Shown: positions 6,055-15,500 of the stretch, piece after piece
Numbering within the stretch: position 1 is the stretch's first letter
Layout of the letters: every line of letters starts with the position of its first letter
Assembly (NCBI GenBank): GCA_002430545.1
Contig: DJCM01000037.1
Span: 1 to 29,956 of the forward strand
DNA: 29,956 nucleotides
Reading direction: 5' to 3'
From: Flavobacteriaceae bacterium UBA5950
GTDB lineage: Bacteria > Bacteroidota > Bacteroidia > Flavobacteriales > Flavobacteriaceae
The notes under the pieces: generated by a model
The model's database searches: none
What the model saw: the letters and a program-made list of their open reading frames with translations, nothing else
What the model was told of the DNA's origin: nothing
Position numbers and translations under genes: made by a program

Positions 6055-7203
6055 ATGTCCAAAATTTTACTAATTGAAGATGAGGATAGCATCCGACGCG
6101 TATTGAAAAAAGTCTTGTTAGAAGACAATAATTCCTATCAATTTGCTGAAGCTAAAGATGGGCAAGAGGGTGTTTCGCTTATTAAAAACCAATCTTTTGA
6201 CCTCATCCTTTGTGATATTAAAATGCCAAAGAAAGATGGGATTGAAGTACTGGATTTCACTCTCACACATACCCCCTCAACTCCTGTTGTTATGATATCA
6301 GGGCATGGGAATCTTGAAACAGCTGTCAAGGCTATGCGAATGGGAGCCTTTGATTACATATCAAAACCCCCAGACCTCAATCATTTGTTGTCAACGGTCA
6401 GAAGTGCATTGCAATCCAAAACGCAACCAACTTTTACCAAAAAGGTGGTTAAAAAGAAGAATCTATCGCCACAAATGGTTGGTGAATCAAAAGCCATGTT
6501 GAAGATTAACAAACTGATTACAAAGGTTGCTCCAACACAAGCACGTGTATTGATACAAGGTCCAAATGGGAGTGGTAAGGAGTTGGTTGCCGATGCAATT
6601 CACAAACAAAGTCTTCGTCATAAAGGGCCATTTATAGAAGTGAATTGTGCTGCAATACCATCAGAACTGATCGAAAGCCAATTGTTTGGTCATATGAAAG
6701 GTGCATTTACATCTGCACACAAAGACCGAAAAGGAAAATTTGAAACTGCTCACGGGGGTACACTTTTTCTAGATGAAATTGGTGATATGAGTCTTCCAGC
6801 TCAAGCCAAAGTGTTGCGTGCACTACAAGAGCACAAAATACAACGTGTAGGAAGTGATAAAGATATATCTGTTGATGTTAGAGTTGTTGCTGCGACCAAC
6901 AAAAATTTAGCTGAAGAAATCAAAGCAAATCGTTTTCGAGAAGATTTGTTTCATCGCATTGCTGTCATCGAAATTCAAGTGCCACCACTGAACGAAAGAC
7001 GTTCCGATATTCCATTATTAATTGATCATTTTAATGCATCTTTGACGCCATATAAGTCGATTGAAGATGAAGCAGTTCGCCTATTAACAACGATAGATTG
7101 GACTGGAAACGTCAGGCAACTTCGCAATGTAGTTGAGCGTCTTCATATTTTATCCGATGATCAGATCACAGCATCAGATGTCAAACAATATGTCAATCCC
7201 TAA
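6055..7203 (+). CDS. Sigma-54-type response regulator (receiver plus AAA+) without DNA-binding domain
   Basis: A 382-residue NtrC-like protein. The receiver domain is at 1-120, with the acidic pair E9/D10 (E11 adjacent) and phospho-acceptor D54 in LCDIKMPKKDG. The AAA+ sigma-54 domain covers about 140-370: Walker A GPNGSGKE (169-176), the sigma-54 contact loop as GAFTSA (216-221, Ser in place of the usual Gly), Walker B GGTLFLDEIGD (234-244) and FREDLFHR (294-301). The chain ends at QYVNP, just after the AAA+ lid, so there is no Fis-type helix-turn-helix. I recall flavobacterial homologues of this length, so it is probably intact. It must act through other proteins or from solution. No histidine kinase is nearby. 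ATG at 6055 is chosen because MSKILLIEDE is the normal receiver start. Confidence 0.9.
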   Translation: MSKILLIEDEDSIRRVLKKVLLEDNNSYQFAEAKDGQEGVSLIKNQSFDLILCDIKMPKKDGIEVLDFTLTHTPSTPVVMISGHGNLETAVKAMRMGAFDYISKPPDLNHLLSTVRSALQSKTQPTFTKKVVKKKNLSPQMVGESKAMLKINKLITKVAPTQARVLIQGPNGSGKELVADAIHKQSLRHKGPFIEVNCAAIPSELIESQLFGHMKGAFTSAHKDRKGKFETAHGGTLFLDEIGDMSLPAQAKVLRALQEHKIQRVGSDKDISVDVRVVAATNKNLAEEIKANRFREDLFHRIAVIEIQVPPLNERRSDIPLLIDHFNASLTPYKSIEDEAVRLLTTIDWTGNVRQLRNVVERLHILSDDQITASDVKQYVNP

Positions 7204-7215
7204 ATATATATCCCC

Positions 7216-8619
7216 ATGAAAAAGTATACCCTCATAACACTTCTGCTGATAATGTTTTACTCTGAAGCCCAGCAGCACAAAGACTCATTGATGCTACAAT
7301 CGATTTACAGAACAGCACTTCTTGACGGAAAAGCTTACGATTGGTTAGACTATCTAACCAACCAAATCGGTGGTCGCCTTTCAGGGTCGCTCAATGCAGA
7401 ACGTGCTGTAGAGTGGTCAAAGGAAGAGTTGGAAAAGTTGAGCTTAAACAAAGTGTGGCTACAACCTGTACTGGTACCAAAGTGGGTGCGAGGTCCAAAA
7501 GAATTTGCATTGATTGAAACAGAACCAGGCGTGACATTCAATGTTCCGATCACTGCGCTTGGTGGCTCAGTTGCAACACCATCGGTTGGTTTAAAGGCAG
7601 AAGTCGTAGAGGTGCAAAATTTTGAAGAGTTGGCAGCTTTGGGAAGAGAAAAAATCGATGGTAAAATTGTGTTTTTCAATCGCCCCATGCAAGCAGATTT
7701 GATCAGCACATTCTCTGCTTATGGGGGTTGTGTCAATCAACGTTACGATGGTGCTCGAGAGGCCAGTCAATATGGCGCTATTGGGGTGATTGTCCGTTCG
7801 ATGAGCCTTCGTATGGATGATTATCCACACACAGGTGCAATGAGTTATGGCGATCAACCAATCAGCAAGCGCATACCAGCTGCGGCAATAAGTACCAACG
7901 CTGCAGAGAAGTTGAGCAACCTTCTTAAAATCGCACCAGAACTCAAATTTTTATTTCGCCAACAGTGCAAGCAGTATGATGATGTATTGTCTTATAATGT
8001 CATTGGAGAAATCACTGGATCAGAGTATCCAGATGAGATAATTTTGGTTGGGGGTCATCTCGACTCTTGGGATGTTGGTGATGGTGCGCATGATGATGGT
8101 GCAGGTTGTGTGCAATCGATGGAGGTCTTGCGATTATTTCAGCAATTGGACTACAAACCCAAACGTACATTGCGTGTGGTATTGTTTATGAACGAAGAAA
8201 ATGGCCTAAGGGGAGGTCGAAAGTATGCCGAAATGGCTGCTTTGAAAGGTGAGATGCACATTTTTGCTCTGGAGTCAGATGCAGGTGGATTTACTCCCCG
8301 AGGGTTTAATTTTGACCTTCCTGATCATGAGTTAGCGCAAGTAAGATCATGGGAACCTCTTTTTAAACCTTATCTGATTCATTATTTTGAAAAAGGAGGC
8401 AGTGGGGCAGATATTGGACCACTAAAAACTAAAACCAATGTAATGGCTGGTTTACGCCCTGACTCTCAACGCTATTTTGATCATCATCACGCGGCTACAG
8501 ATACCTTCGATGCTGTCAACAAAAGAGAACTTGAACTGGGTGCTGCTACCTTAACTTCACTTATCTATTTATATGACACCTATGGTCTGGTTGGAGGATC
8601 GCCAATAGAAACCAAATAA
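7216..8619 (+). CDS. Secreted M28-family zinc peptidase, carboxypeptidase Q-like
   Basis: A 467-residue exopeptidase-like protein with an N-terminal signal peptide (about 1-18, cleavage near YSEA-QQ). The di-zinc site of family M28 is readable: H281 in GGHLDSWDVGDG, D293 in HDDGAG, the E327/E328 pair in MNEENG, D355 in LESDAGG, and a His in the HHHAATDTFD block (423-432). A PA-like insert lies at about 120-240, as in human plasma glutamate carboxypeptidase, its nearest kind. It probably trims di- or oligopeptides in the periplasm or outside the cell. The gene follows the response regulator by 12 bases, and the MATE gene starts seven bases after its stop. There is no C-terminal type IX sorting domain. 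Confidence 0.9.
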   Translation: MKKYTLITLLLIMFYSEAQQHKDSLMLQSIYRTALLDGKAYDWLDYLTNQIGGRLSGSLNAERAVEWSKEELEKLSLNKVWLQPVLVPKWVRGPKEFALIETEPGVTFNVPITALGGSVATPSVGLKAEVVEVQNFEELAALGREKIDGKIVFFNRPMQADLISTFSAYGGCVNQRYDGAREASQYGAIGVIVRSMSLRMDDYPHTGAMSYGDQPISKRIPAAAISTNAAEKLSNLLKIAPELKFLFRQQCKQYDDVLSYNVIGEITGSEYPDEIILVGGHLDSWDVGDGAHDDGAGCVQSMEVLRLFQQLDYKPKRTLRVVLFMNEENGLRGGRKYAEMAALKGEMHIFALESDAGGFTPRGFNFDLPDHELAQVRSWEPLFKPYLIHYFEKGGSGADIGPLKTKTNVMAGLRPDSQRYFDHHHAATDTFDAVNKRELELGAATLTSLIYLYDTYGLVGGSPIETK

Positions 8620-8626
8620 TAAGATT

Positions 8627-10003
8627 TTGAATCTATCTGCCTACACCAAAGAGTTTTCATACAACCTAAAGTTGTCTTATCCAGTCATCATTGGAATGCT
8701 GGGACATACTTTTGTTCAGTTTATTGATAATGTTATGGTTGGGCAACTCGGAACAGCTGAACTAGCAGCGATCTCGCTTGGCAACAGTTTTATATTTATT
8801 GCCATGTCTGTTGGTATTGGATTCTCAACAGCCATAACACCATTGGTCGCTGAGGGGGATTCGGCCAAACGACCAACAGAAGTCAAATCAATTTTCTATC
8901 ATGGGTTGTTGTGGTGCTTGGGCTTGGGTTTGGCATTGTTTTTATCAGTTTACCTCTCTCGTAACCTCATGTTCTCGATGGGACAACCCGAGGAGGTTGT
9001 CGAACTGGCATTTCCATACTTAAAGTGGGTCGCTGTTTCTCTATTTCCATTGATTGTTTTTCAGGTATTTAAGCAATTTACTGATGGGATGTCGCTAACT
9101 CGATATTCCATGTATGCAACTGTTCTTGCCAATGTCGTCAATGTAATTGTCAATTATGTATTGATTTTTGGTAAATGGGGTTTCCCTGCATGGGGCGTAA
9201 CTGGTGCTGCGATTGGAACACTGCTCTCGCGAATAGTGATGCTTTTTGCATTGATTCTTTTGATTCGTTTTCACAAAAAACTATCGTACTATATCAAAGG
9301 AATTTGGCAACAAACCTATTCCAAAGTGCAAATGCGTAAGCTCTTTAGCTTAGGGTTTCCCTCAGCACTTCAAATGCTGTTTGAGGTTGCATTCTTTACT
9401 TCTGCAATATGGGTATGTGGACTATTGGGCAAAAATGAACAAGCAGCAAATCAAATTGCACTCAATATATCATCGATGACTTTTATGGTCGCTATGGGGT
9501 TGAGCGTAGCAGCCATGGTAAGGGTTGGTAATCAAAAGGGATTGGGTGCATTTGTCGACCTTCGCCGTATTGCTCAGTCAGTGTTTTTACTCACCCTAAT
9601 CATTGATATCATCTTTGCAGTGGTCTTTATTTTCGCCAAAGATGCTTTTCCGTGGTTGTATCTCGAATCCTCAACAGCAGTAGATGTGATTGAGGTGGCA
9701 ACAATCGCTTCCTCTTTATTTTTAGTCGCTGCCTTTTTTCAAATCTTTGATGGCGCACAAGTGGTTGCACTTGGTGCCTTGCGTGGATTGCAAGATGTTA
9801 TTGTTCCTACCTGGATATGTTTTGCATCATATGGGCTGGTCGGATTTACTACCATGGTTTACCTCGGCCTATACACACCTCTAGGACCATTTGGCGTGTG
9901 GATCGGACTTTTGGCTGGTTTGGTCGCATCTTCATTGTTGTTGTATCTTCGTTTTTTGTATCAAACCAACAAACTTATTCGCAACAATGGAACAATTACC
10001 TGA
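8627..10003 (+). CDS. MATE-family multidrug/Na+ efflux protein
   Basis: A 458-residue NorM-like exporter with about twelve hydrophobic segments in two repeats. The first repeat opens SYPVIIGMLGHTFVQFIDNVMVGQLGTAELAA in the family manner, and the C-terminal half repeats GFPSALQMLFEVAFFTSAIWVCGLLG. It expels cationic drugs or metabolites using H+ or Na+. The start is TTG at 8627, giving MNLSAYTKEFSYNLK, as I expect for flavobacterial homologues. The first in-frame ATG would delete part of the first helix, so TTG is well supported. It is tightly packed between the peptidase gene and the 75-residue gene, whose ATG lies 17 bases inside the MATE 3' end. Confidence 0.9.
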   Translation: MNLSAYTKEFSYNLKLSYPVIIGMLGHTFVQFIDNVMVGQLGTAELAAISLGNSFIFIAMSVGIGFSTAITPLVAEGDSAKRPTEVKSIFYHGLLWCLGLGLALFLSVYLSRNLMFSMGQPEEVVELAFPYLKWVAVSLFPLIVFQVFKQFTDGMSLTRYSMYATVLANVVNVIVNYVLIFGKWGFPAWGVTGAAIGTLLSRIVMLFALILLIRFHKKLSYYIKGIWQQTYSKVQMRKLFSLGFPSALQMLFEVAFFTSAIWVCGLLGKNEQAANQIALNISSMTFMVAMGLSVAAMVRVGNQKGLGAFVDLRRIAQSVFLLTLIIDIIFAVVFIFAKDAFPWLYLESSTAVDVIEVATIASSLFLVAAFFQIFDGAQVVALGALRGLQDVIVPTWICFASYGLVGFTTMVYLGLYTPLGPFGVWIGLLAGLVASSLLLYLRFLYQTNKLIRNNGTIT

Positions 10004-10214
10004 ATTTCTTTTAGCTGATTCATCAGAAAGCCCAGCTTCAATTTTTGTTATTCACACTACTTTTCCTCGCTTTGTCATCAACCTTCAAAACGATGAAATT
10101 GAATGGTGGGAATCATTTAACAATGAGGACAAGGACATTGCAGTTCAGCAGGTTTCACACTGGGTGAAAGAGGCCACTCAATTTTATGATCGTGAAATTT
10201 CAACCTACGAATGA
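9987..10214 (+). CDS. Small acidic protein, unknown function
   Basis: A 75-residue soluble protein starting MEQLPEFLLADSSESPASIFVIHTTFPRFVINL, with a Trp-rich centre (EIEWWESF) and a rather acidic overall charge. There are no membrane segments, Cys motifs or known domain that I can name. Similar short proteins occur in flavobacteria by my recollection, with no assigned role. It overlaps the end of the MATE gene by 17 bases in another frame, and its stop overlaps the PAP2 start by four bases (ATGA). Both overlaps point to translational coupling and a real gene. The ATG at 9987 is the only start consistent with a soluble product; upstream in-frame codons read through the MATE gene. Confidence 0.75.
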   Translation: MEQLPEFLLADSSESPASIFVIHTTFPRFVINLQNDEIEWWESFNNEDKDIAVQQVSHWVKEATQFYDREISTYE

Positions 10215-10756
10215 TACAGCTTGACGAACAGCTTTTTTTGTTTTTGAATTCTCTTGGGACTTCAAATTGGGATGGCTTTTGGTTGTTTATGACCAATAAG
10301 TACAATATGATTCCCCTATATCTGTTTTTGTTGATATATTCATTTAAACATATTGGCTGGAAGAAGGGCCTTTGGTTTGTCCTCACAATTGCCTTGCTGA
10401 TCAGTTGTACAGATCAAACCACCAACTTGTTCAAGTATGGCTTTGAACGACTGCGTCCTTGCCATGACCCAGATATTGCACCTTTGATGCGTTTGGTGAA
10501 AGAACGTTGTGGTGGTTTGTACGGATTTTTTTCAGGTCACGCCTCAAACTCTTTTGCTTTAGCAGTTTTCTTTATCAGATTTTTTAAGACGATATCTCCC
10601 ACCATGCGCTGGCTGCTCTTGTGGGCTGTTATCGTTGCATACAGCAGAGTATATGTTGGGGTTCATTACCCAATAGATATTATAAGTGGCGCTTTTTTTG
10701 GGTCGCTTATTGGCTTCTTTTTTGCACGTATTGCACGACGGTTTTTACTTCCTTAA
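10211..10756 (+). CDS. PAP2-family membrane phosphatase
   Basis: A 181-residue integral membrane lipid phosphatase-like protein. The three PAP2 motifs are complete: K75-x6-R82-P83 (KYGFERLRP), SGH at 108-110 within FFSGHAS, and S145-R146-x5-H152-x3-D156 (SRVYVGVHYPID). The two histidines act as nucleophile and acid/base. About five membrane helices surround them. Likely substrates are undecaprenyl diphosphate, phosphatidic acid or lipid A phosphates; sequence alone cannot choose. It ends the plus-strand run from mscS and faces msrA across 38 bases. A weak AGTGA/TCACT stem in that gap is not a convincing terminator. Confidence 0.88.
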   Translation: MIQLDEQLFLFLNSLGTSNWDGFWLFMTNKYNMIPLYLFLLIYSFKHIGWKKGLWFVLTIALLISCTDQTTNLFKYGFERLRPCHDPDIAPLMRLVKERCGGLYGFFSGHASNSFALAVFFIRFFKTISPTMRWLLLWAVIVAYSRVYVGVHYPIDIISGAFFGSLIGFFFARIARRFLLP

Positions 10757-10794
10757 TCCTTGTAAACAAACACCTAGTGATACTTCACTTATTG

Positions 10795-11466
10795 TCATTT
10801 ATTCTCTTTTAAAACCTCAGGACTTTTTTGCTTAAACTTGTTTAGGCGAGGAATTGAAATCTGACGAACATAAGGATGTGAGGGATTGAGTTTTTCAAAA
10901 TCTTGGTGATATTCATCAGCTTTGTAAAACACAGTTTGGGGCTTGATTTCAGTTACAATAGGTTTGCTAAACACTTGTTTGTTCGTCAACTCATGGATGT
11001 AGTCTTCGATGATTTTCTTTTCCTGTTCATTGCTATAGAAAGCAATCGAACGATATTGTGTGCCTCTGTCTGGCCCTTGACGATTTTTTGTTGTTGGGTC
11101 ATGTGAATCGAAAAAAACAGCCAGCAGGGTTTTAAAATCAACCTTTTCAGGATCGTAGTACACCTCTACTGTTTCGGCATAACCTGTGCGTCCAGTGCCA
11201 ATTTGCTGATAATTTGGATTGACAGTGGTTCCGCCAGCATAGCCTGAAACCACTTCTACAACGCCATAAACACTTTCATAAATGGCTTCGACACACCAAA
11301 AACAACCAGATGCAAAATAAGCAGTTTCATATTGCTGAAGGGTAGGGGCGTTTGGCAAACCAACAGCTACTGCATTGTTTGTAATCTTTGGTGGTGCGAT
11401 TTGACAAGAGGATAAAAAAAGATAGATCATCACAGATAAAAAGGAGTAGGCGATTGAAGTTTTCAT
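10795..11466 (-). CDS. msrA: Lipoprotein peptide-methionine (S)-S-oxide reductase
   Basis: A 223-residue MsrA that repairs the S-epimer of methionine sulfoxide. The N-terminus is a lipoprotein signal with lipobox LSSC (lipidated C21), so the enzyme sits on a membrane facing the periplasm. The catalytic motif GCFWC is at 54-58 (nucleophile C55), followed by EAIYESVYGVVEVVSGYAGG. The further marks YYDPEKVDF, FFDSHDPTTKNRQGPDRGTQYRS and ADEYHQDF are all present. There is no cysteine after C58, so C58 or an outside thiol must resolve the sulfenate. The ATG at 11466 is 21 bases after the glycosyltransferase stop, so it may be the last gene of that transcript. Confidence 0.93.
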   Translation of the reverse strand: MKTSIAYSFLSVMIYLFLSSCQIAPPKITNNAVAVGLPNAPTLQQYETAYFASGCFWCVEAIYESVYGVVEVVSGYAGGTTVNPNYQQIGTGRTGYAETVEVYYDPEKVDFKTLLAVFFDSHDPTTKNRQGPDRGTQYRSIAFYSNEQEKKIIEDYIHELTNKQVFSKPIVTEIKPQTVFYKADEYHQDFEKLNPSHPYVRQISIPRLNKFKQKSPEVLKENK

Positions 11467-11487
11467 AAAAAAGATTTTTAGATGTTA

Positions 11488-12591
11488 TTACAAAGATTGT
11501 GCAAAAGTGATTATTTTTTTGGCAAAACTTTTCCAACTTCTTTGCTTTAGGTAAGGCGCAAATTCATTTTTTGAAGGCTGTTCTGCTTTCAATACGTTTG
11601 CAAGACCATCGGCAATGTTGCTAGCAAAAGGGGTAACAATTTTAGCAACAGGCATCTTAAGTCCCTCTGACAACCCACCAACATTTGTCACAACCATTGG
11701 TCTATGATAATGCAGTGCCATTGGCGTAATACCACTTTGACTTGCTGCCTGATAGGGTTGCACAACACAATCACAAGCAGAAAACCAAACCCCAACATCT
11801 TTGTCCTCAACATAGGTTGTGTGAAAACTTATCAACTCATCCAAGCCAAGCTCTTTTGCTTTTTTTAAATAAGGCTTCATGGAAACATAGGGTTCGCCAA
11901 CGATCAACACTCGAAGATTCGGAAAGTGGTTTTTGAGCTGTGCCACAGCCTCAATTAGGAGATCAACCCCCTTGTATTTTCGAATCAGTCCAAAAAACAA
12001 TACAACAGGAGCATTGTTGTCAAGCCCTAAAATTGCTCTTGCTTTTTCTTGTTCAATCATTGGTGCAAGTCCACTGTTGATTGGATGTGGGTAAGTGATG
12101 AGAGGTTTCTTTTTAACAAACCCTAACTGATTTGAGGTGTGATTTGAAAGTGAAATCAAGCCATCTTGTGCTCCCAACACATATCGCAGTGAAAAGGACT
12201 CTCCAAATTTCGGCTCATGGCCTTTGGCATTGTCAACAATTGTAATGCATTTGGTTCGAATCAAACGAGCGATTGTTCCCAAACATGGCCCTAAAAAAGG
12301 TGTCCAGTAGCGAAAAATTACAACTGAAGGGGTCATTTTGTTGATTGTTCTTGCAGTTCTGAACCATGACATTGGTCGAGCAGAGTCGATGCTCCTTTCA
12401 ATATCAATTCCCTCAGGTTTTGGTTTGCTGCTAAATTGTGTTTTCCCTGGAAAAAGTCGATTTAGATATAGGCGTGAAAAAGTAAACACCTTAATATCAT
12501 ATCCCAAATCAATAAGTGCTTGTGCTAAAGATTCATTTGTGTCAGCAATTCCCCCTCGAAATGGATGCGCAGGGCCAATGATTACAATCAT
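11488..12591 (-). CDS. Glycosyltransferase, GT4-like (GT-B fold)
   Basis: A 367-residue two-domain sugar transferase. The acceptor side begins MIVIIGPAHPFRGGIADTN with the family glycine loop. The donor domain starts near FFGLIRKYKGVDLLIEA (199-215) and shows LRVLIVGEPY and a C-terminal PMVVTNVGGLSE block. The usual EX7E donor motif is not there: the region reads SQSGITPMA (284-292), with Ser and Ala where Glu normally stands; I recall the same variant in flavobacterial relatives. The sugar and acceptor are unknown. Its ATG overlaps the secA stop by four bases (ATGA), an unusual partner for a sugar transferase. No other polysaccharide genes are nearby. Confidence 0.82.
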   Translation of the reverse strand: MIVIIGPAHPFRGGIADTNESLAQALIDLGYDIKVFTFSRLYLNRLFPGKTQFSSKPKPEGIDIERSIDSARPMSWFRTARTINKMTPSVVIFRYWTPFLGPCLGTIARLIRTKCITIVDNAKGHEPKFGESFSLRYVLGAQDGLISLSNHTSNQLGFVKKKPLITYPHPINSGLAPMIEQEKARAILGLDNNAPVVLFFGLIRKYKGVDLLIEAVAQLKNHFPNLRVLIVGEPYVSMKPYLKKAKELGLDELISFHTTYVEDKDVGVWFSACDCVVQPYQAASQSGITPMALHYHRPMVVTNVGGLSEGLKMPVAKIVTPFASNIADGLANVLKAEQPSKNEFAPYLKQRSWKSFAKKIITFAQSL

Positions 12592-15500
12592 GATTTTTCA
12601 ATCAAAACCCATTCTCCTTTGATCAGCAGTGGTTCGGCTTGTTTATACTTCACAGTTTTCACTTCTCCAGAGCCGATGTGTTGGATATCTACCTTTTCAT
12701 TTCTACCAATTTTTGGTTTATCACGAATAATGGTTTCTACAACTTCTCTCTGTCTCTGTCCTGCTGATGCACCAATCTGTCGATTTCGCATTGCCATTTC
12801 ATCAGAGTTCAACACTTCTTCCTTTGAAGCTTTTGTGTTTTGTTTACGCCGAACGTTTCTCGCTTCGCGAATGGGTTGGCTTTCACGTGCTGGCAATTCG
12901 CCCTTAAATAAAAATGAGATAATGTCTTTATTAATTTTATCCATCAATGCCTTAAAAAGCTCAAAGGATTCAAATTTGTAGATCAGCAAAGGATCTTTTT
13001 GTTCATGGACTGCCAACTGAACAGATTGCTTCAACTCATCCATTTTTCGCAGGTGTTCTTTCCAAGAGTCATCGATGATTGCTAAGCTGATGTTTTTTTC
13101 AAAATCTTCGATCAACTGTTTCCCCCCTGATTCGTATGCATTCTTTAGGTTCGTAACAACATTCAGTGTTTTTTTACCATCAGTAAAGGGAACAACAATG
13201 CGTTCAAACTTATTAGAGGGGTTTTCATAAACGTCTTTGATCACAGGAAAAACCTGTTCAGCACTTTGCTTGGTCTTGTTTTGAAAACGCTCATATGCTG
13301 CTTCATAAACCTGTTCGATTAAAGTCGATTGTTCTATGGTTTCAAATTCTTGCGCATCGACAGGCGAGCTCATGGAGAAGAAACGAATCAACTCAAAATC
13401 AAAGTTTTTATAATCTTTTGCATCGAGGTTGTTTGCAACAATACTCTCTGCAGTTTCATAAATCATATTTGAAATATCCACCTTTAAACGCTCACCTTTC
13501 AGTGCATGTTTACGACGCTTGTAAACCACTTCTCGCTGAGCATTCATCACATCATCATACTCGAGAAGACGCTTGCGAATACCAAAGTTGTTTTCCTCTA
13601 CCTTTTTCTGGGCACGTTCAATCGATTTGGTCATCAAAGAATGTTGAATCACTTCTCCCTCTTTAACGCCCATACGATCCATCATTTTGGCAACGCGTTC
13701 TGAGCCAAACAAGCGCATCAAATTATCCTCCAAAGAGACATAAAATTGCGAACTCCCAGGGTCTCCTTGTCGTCCTGAACGGCCTCGAAGCTGCCGATCT
13801 ACTCGTCTTGAGTCATGGCGTTCTGTACCAATAATGGCCAATCCACCAGCAGTTTTGACAGCATCATTAATTTTGATATCTGTACCACGTCCAGCCATGT
13901 TTGTTGCAATCGTTACTATGCCTGCATGTCCAGCTTCAGCTACGATGTCGGCCTCTTTTTTATGGAGCTTTGCGTTGAGCACGTTATGTTTTACATTTTG
14001 ACGCTGAAGCATTCGACTCAAGAGTTCTGATATTTCGACTGAAGTCGTACCAATCAACACTGGGCGACCTGCATTTGAAAGTTGTGTAACTTGTTCAATT
14101 ACAGCGTTGTACTTTTCCCTTTTGGTTTTATAAATCAGATCATTTTCGTCATTTCTAGCAATTGGTCGGTTGGTTGGAATTTCAACAACATCAAGCTCAT
14201 AAATTTCCCAAAACTCACCTGATTCAGTTATTGCAGTACCAGTCATTCCTGCTAGTTTGCGATACATTCTGAAATAGTTTTGAAGGGTTATGGTGGCAAA
14301 AGTCTGCGTAGCAGATTCGATTTTAACATTCTCCTTTGCCTCAATCGCCTGATGCAATCCGTCGGAATAACGACGACCTTCCATAATACGCCCTGTTTGT
14401 TCATCGACAATCTTTACCTGATTGTCAATCACAACATAGGCGACATCTTTTTCAAAGAGAGTGTAGGCCTTTAACAGCTGATTTAAGGTGTGTATGCGTT
14501 CACTCTTTACACTAAAATCACTGAATAACTTTTCTTTTTCATCAGATTCGATTTTGGCGTCAAGCCCTTTACCTTCAATTTTGGCAATTTCAGCTCCTAA
14601 ATCTGGTAGAACAAAAAAATCAGCAGTGTTTTTGTCATCGGACAAATGCTCAATGCCTTTGTCTGTGAGTTCGATTTGGTTGTTTTTTTCATCGATCACA
14701 AAAAACAATTCAGCATCTATTTTGGGCATTTCTCGGTTGTTGTCCTGCATATATTGCCCCTCTGTTTTTTGCAGAAGTTGTCGAACACCCTCTTGACTCA
14801 AAAACTTGATCAGCGCTTTGTTTTTTGGCAGCCCTCGAAAGGCGCGAAGAAGCATAAATCCACCATCTACCGCATTGCCTTCGGCGATGTTTTTTTTCGC
14901 TTCGGCCAAAACAGTGTTGATATATTGTCTTTGATTTTGAACCAGTTGCGCAACCTTAGGCTTTAGCTCAGTAAACTCATGCCGATCACCCTCTGGGACA
15001 GCTCCTGATATGATCAATGGTGTTCTCGCATCATCGATCAAGACTGAATCAACCTCATCTACAATAGCGTAATTGTGCACACGTTGCACCATGTCTTCGA
15101 TCGAATGTGCCATGTTATCACGTAAATAATCAAAACCAAAAGCATTGTTTGTTCCATAGGTGATATCAGCCATGTAGGCTTTGCGACGATCAGCAGAGTT
15201 TGGTTTGTGATAATCGATACAGTCAACACTGAGAGCATGGAACTCAAAGATAGGTGCCATCCAAGCGCTGTCTCTTTTGGCAAGATAATCATTCACAGTA
15301 ACCAAATGAACACCATTGCCACTCAATGCGTTGAGGTAAACAGGAAGCGTCGCAACAAGTGTTTTACCCTCACCTGTCTGCATCTCACCAATTTTACCAT
15401 GATGAAGGATGATTCCCCCAATCAGCTGGACGTTGTAATGAATCATATCCCACGTGACTTGTTTGCCTGCTGCGTCCCAAGAATTGAACCACGTTGCCTG

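Noticed and set aside
7350..7857. Minus-strand frames of 119 and 88 codons opposite the M28 peptidase gene
   Set aside because: They are antisense to conserved catalytic and PA-domain sequence and show no domain of their own.
10757..10794. Hairpin between the PAP2 gene and msrA as a bidirectional terminator
   Set aside because: Only a five-base stem (AGTGA/TCACT) without a T-run; too weak to call.
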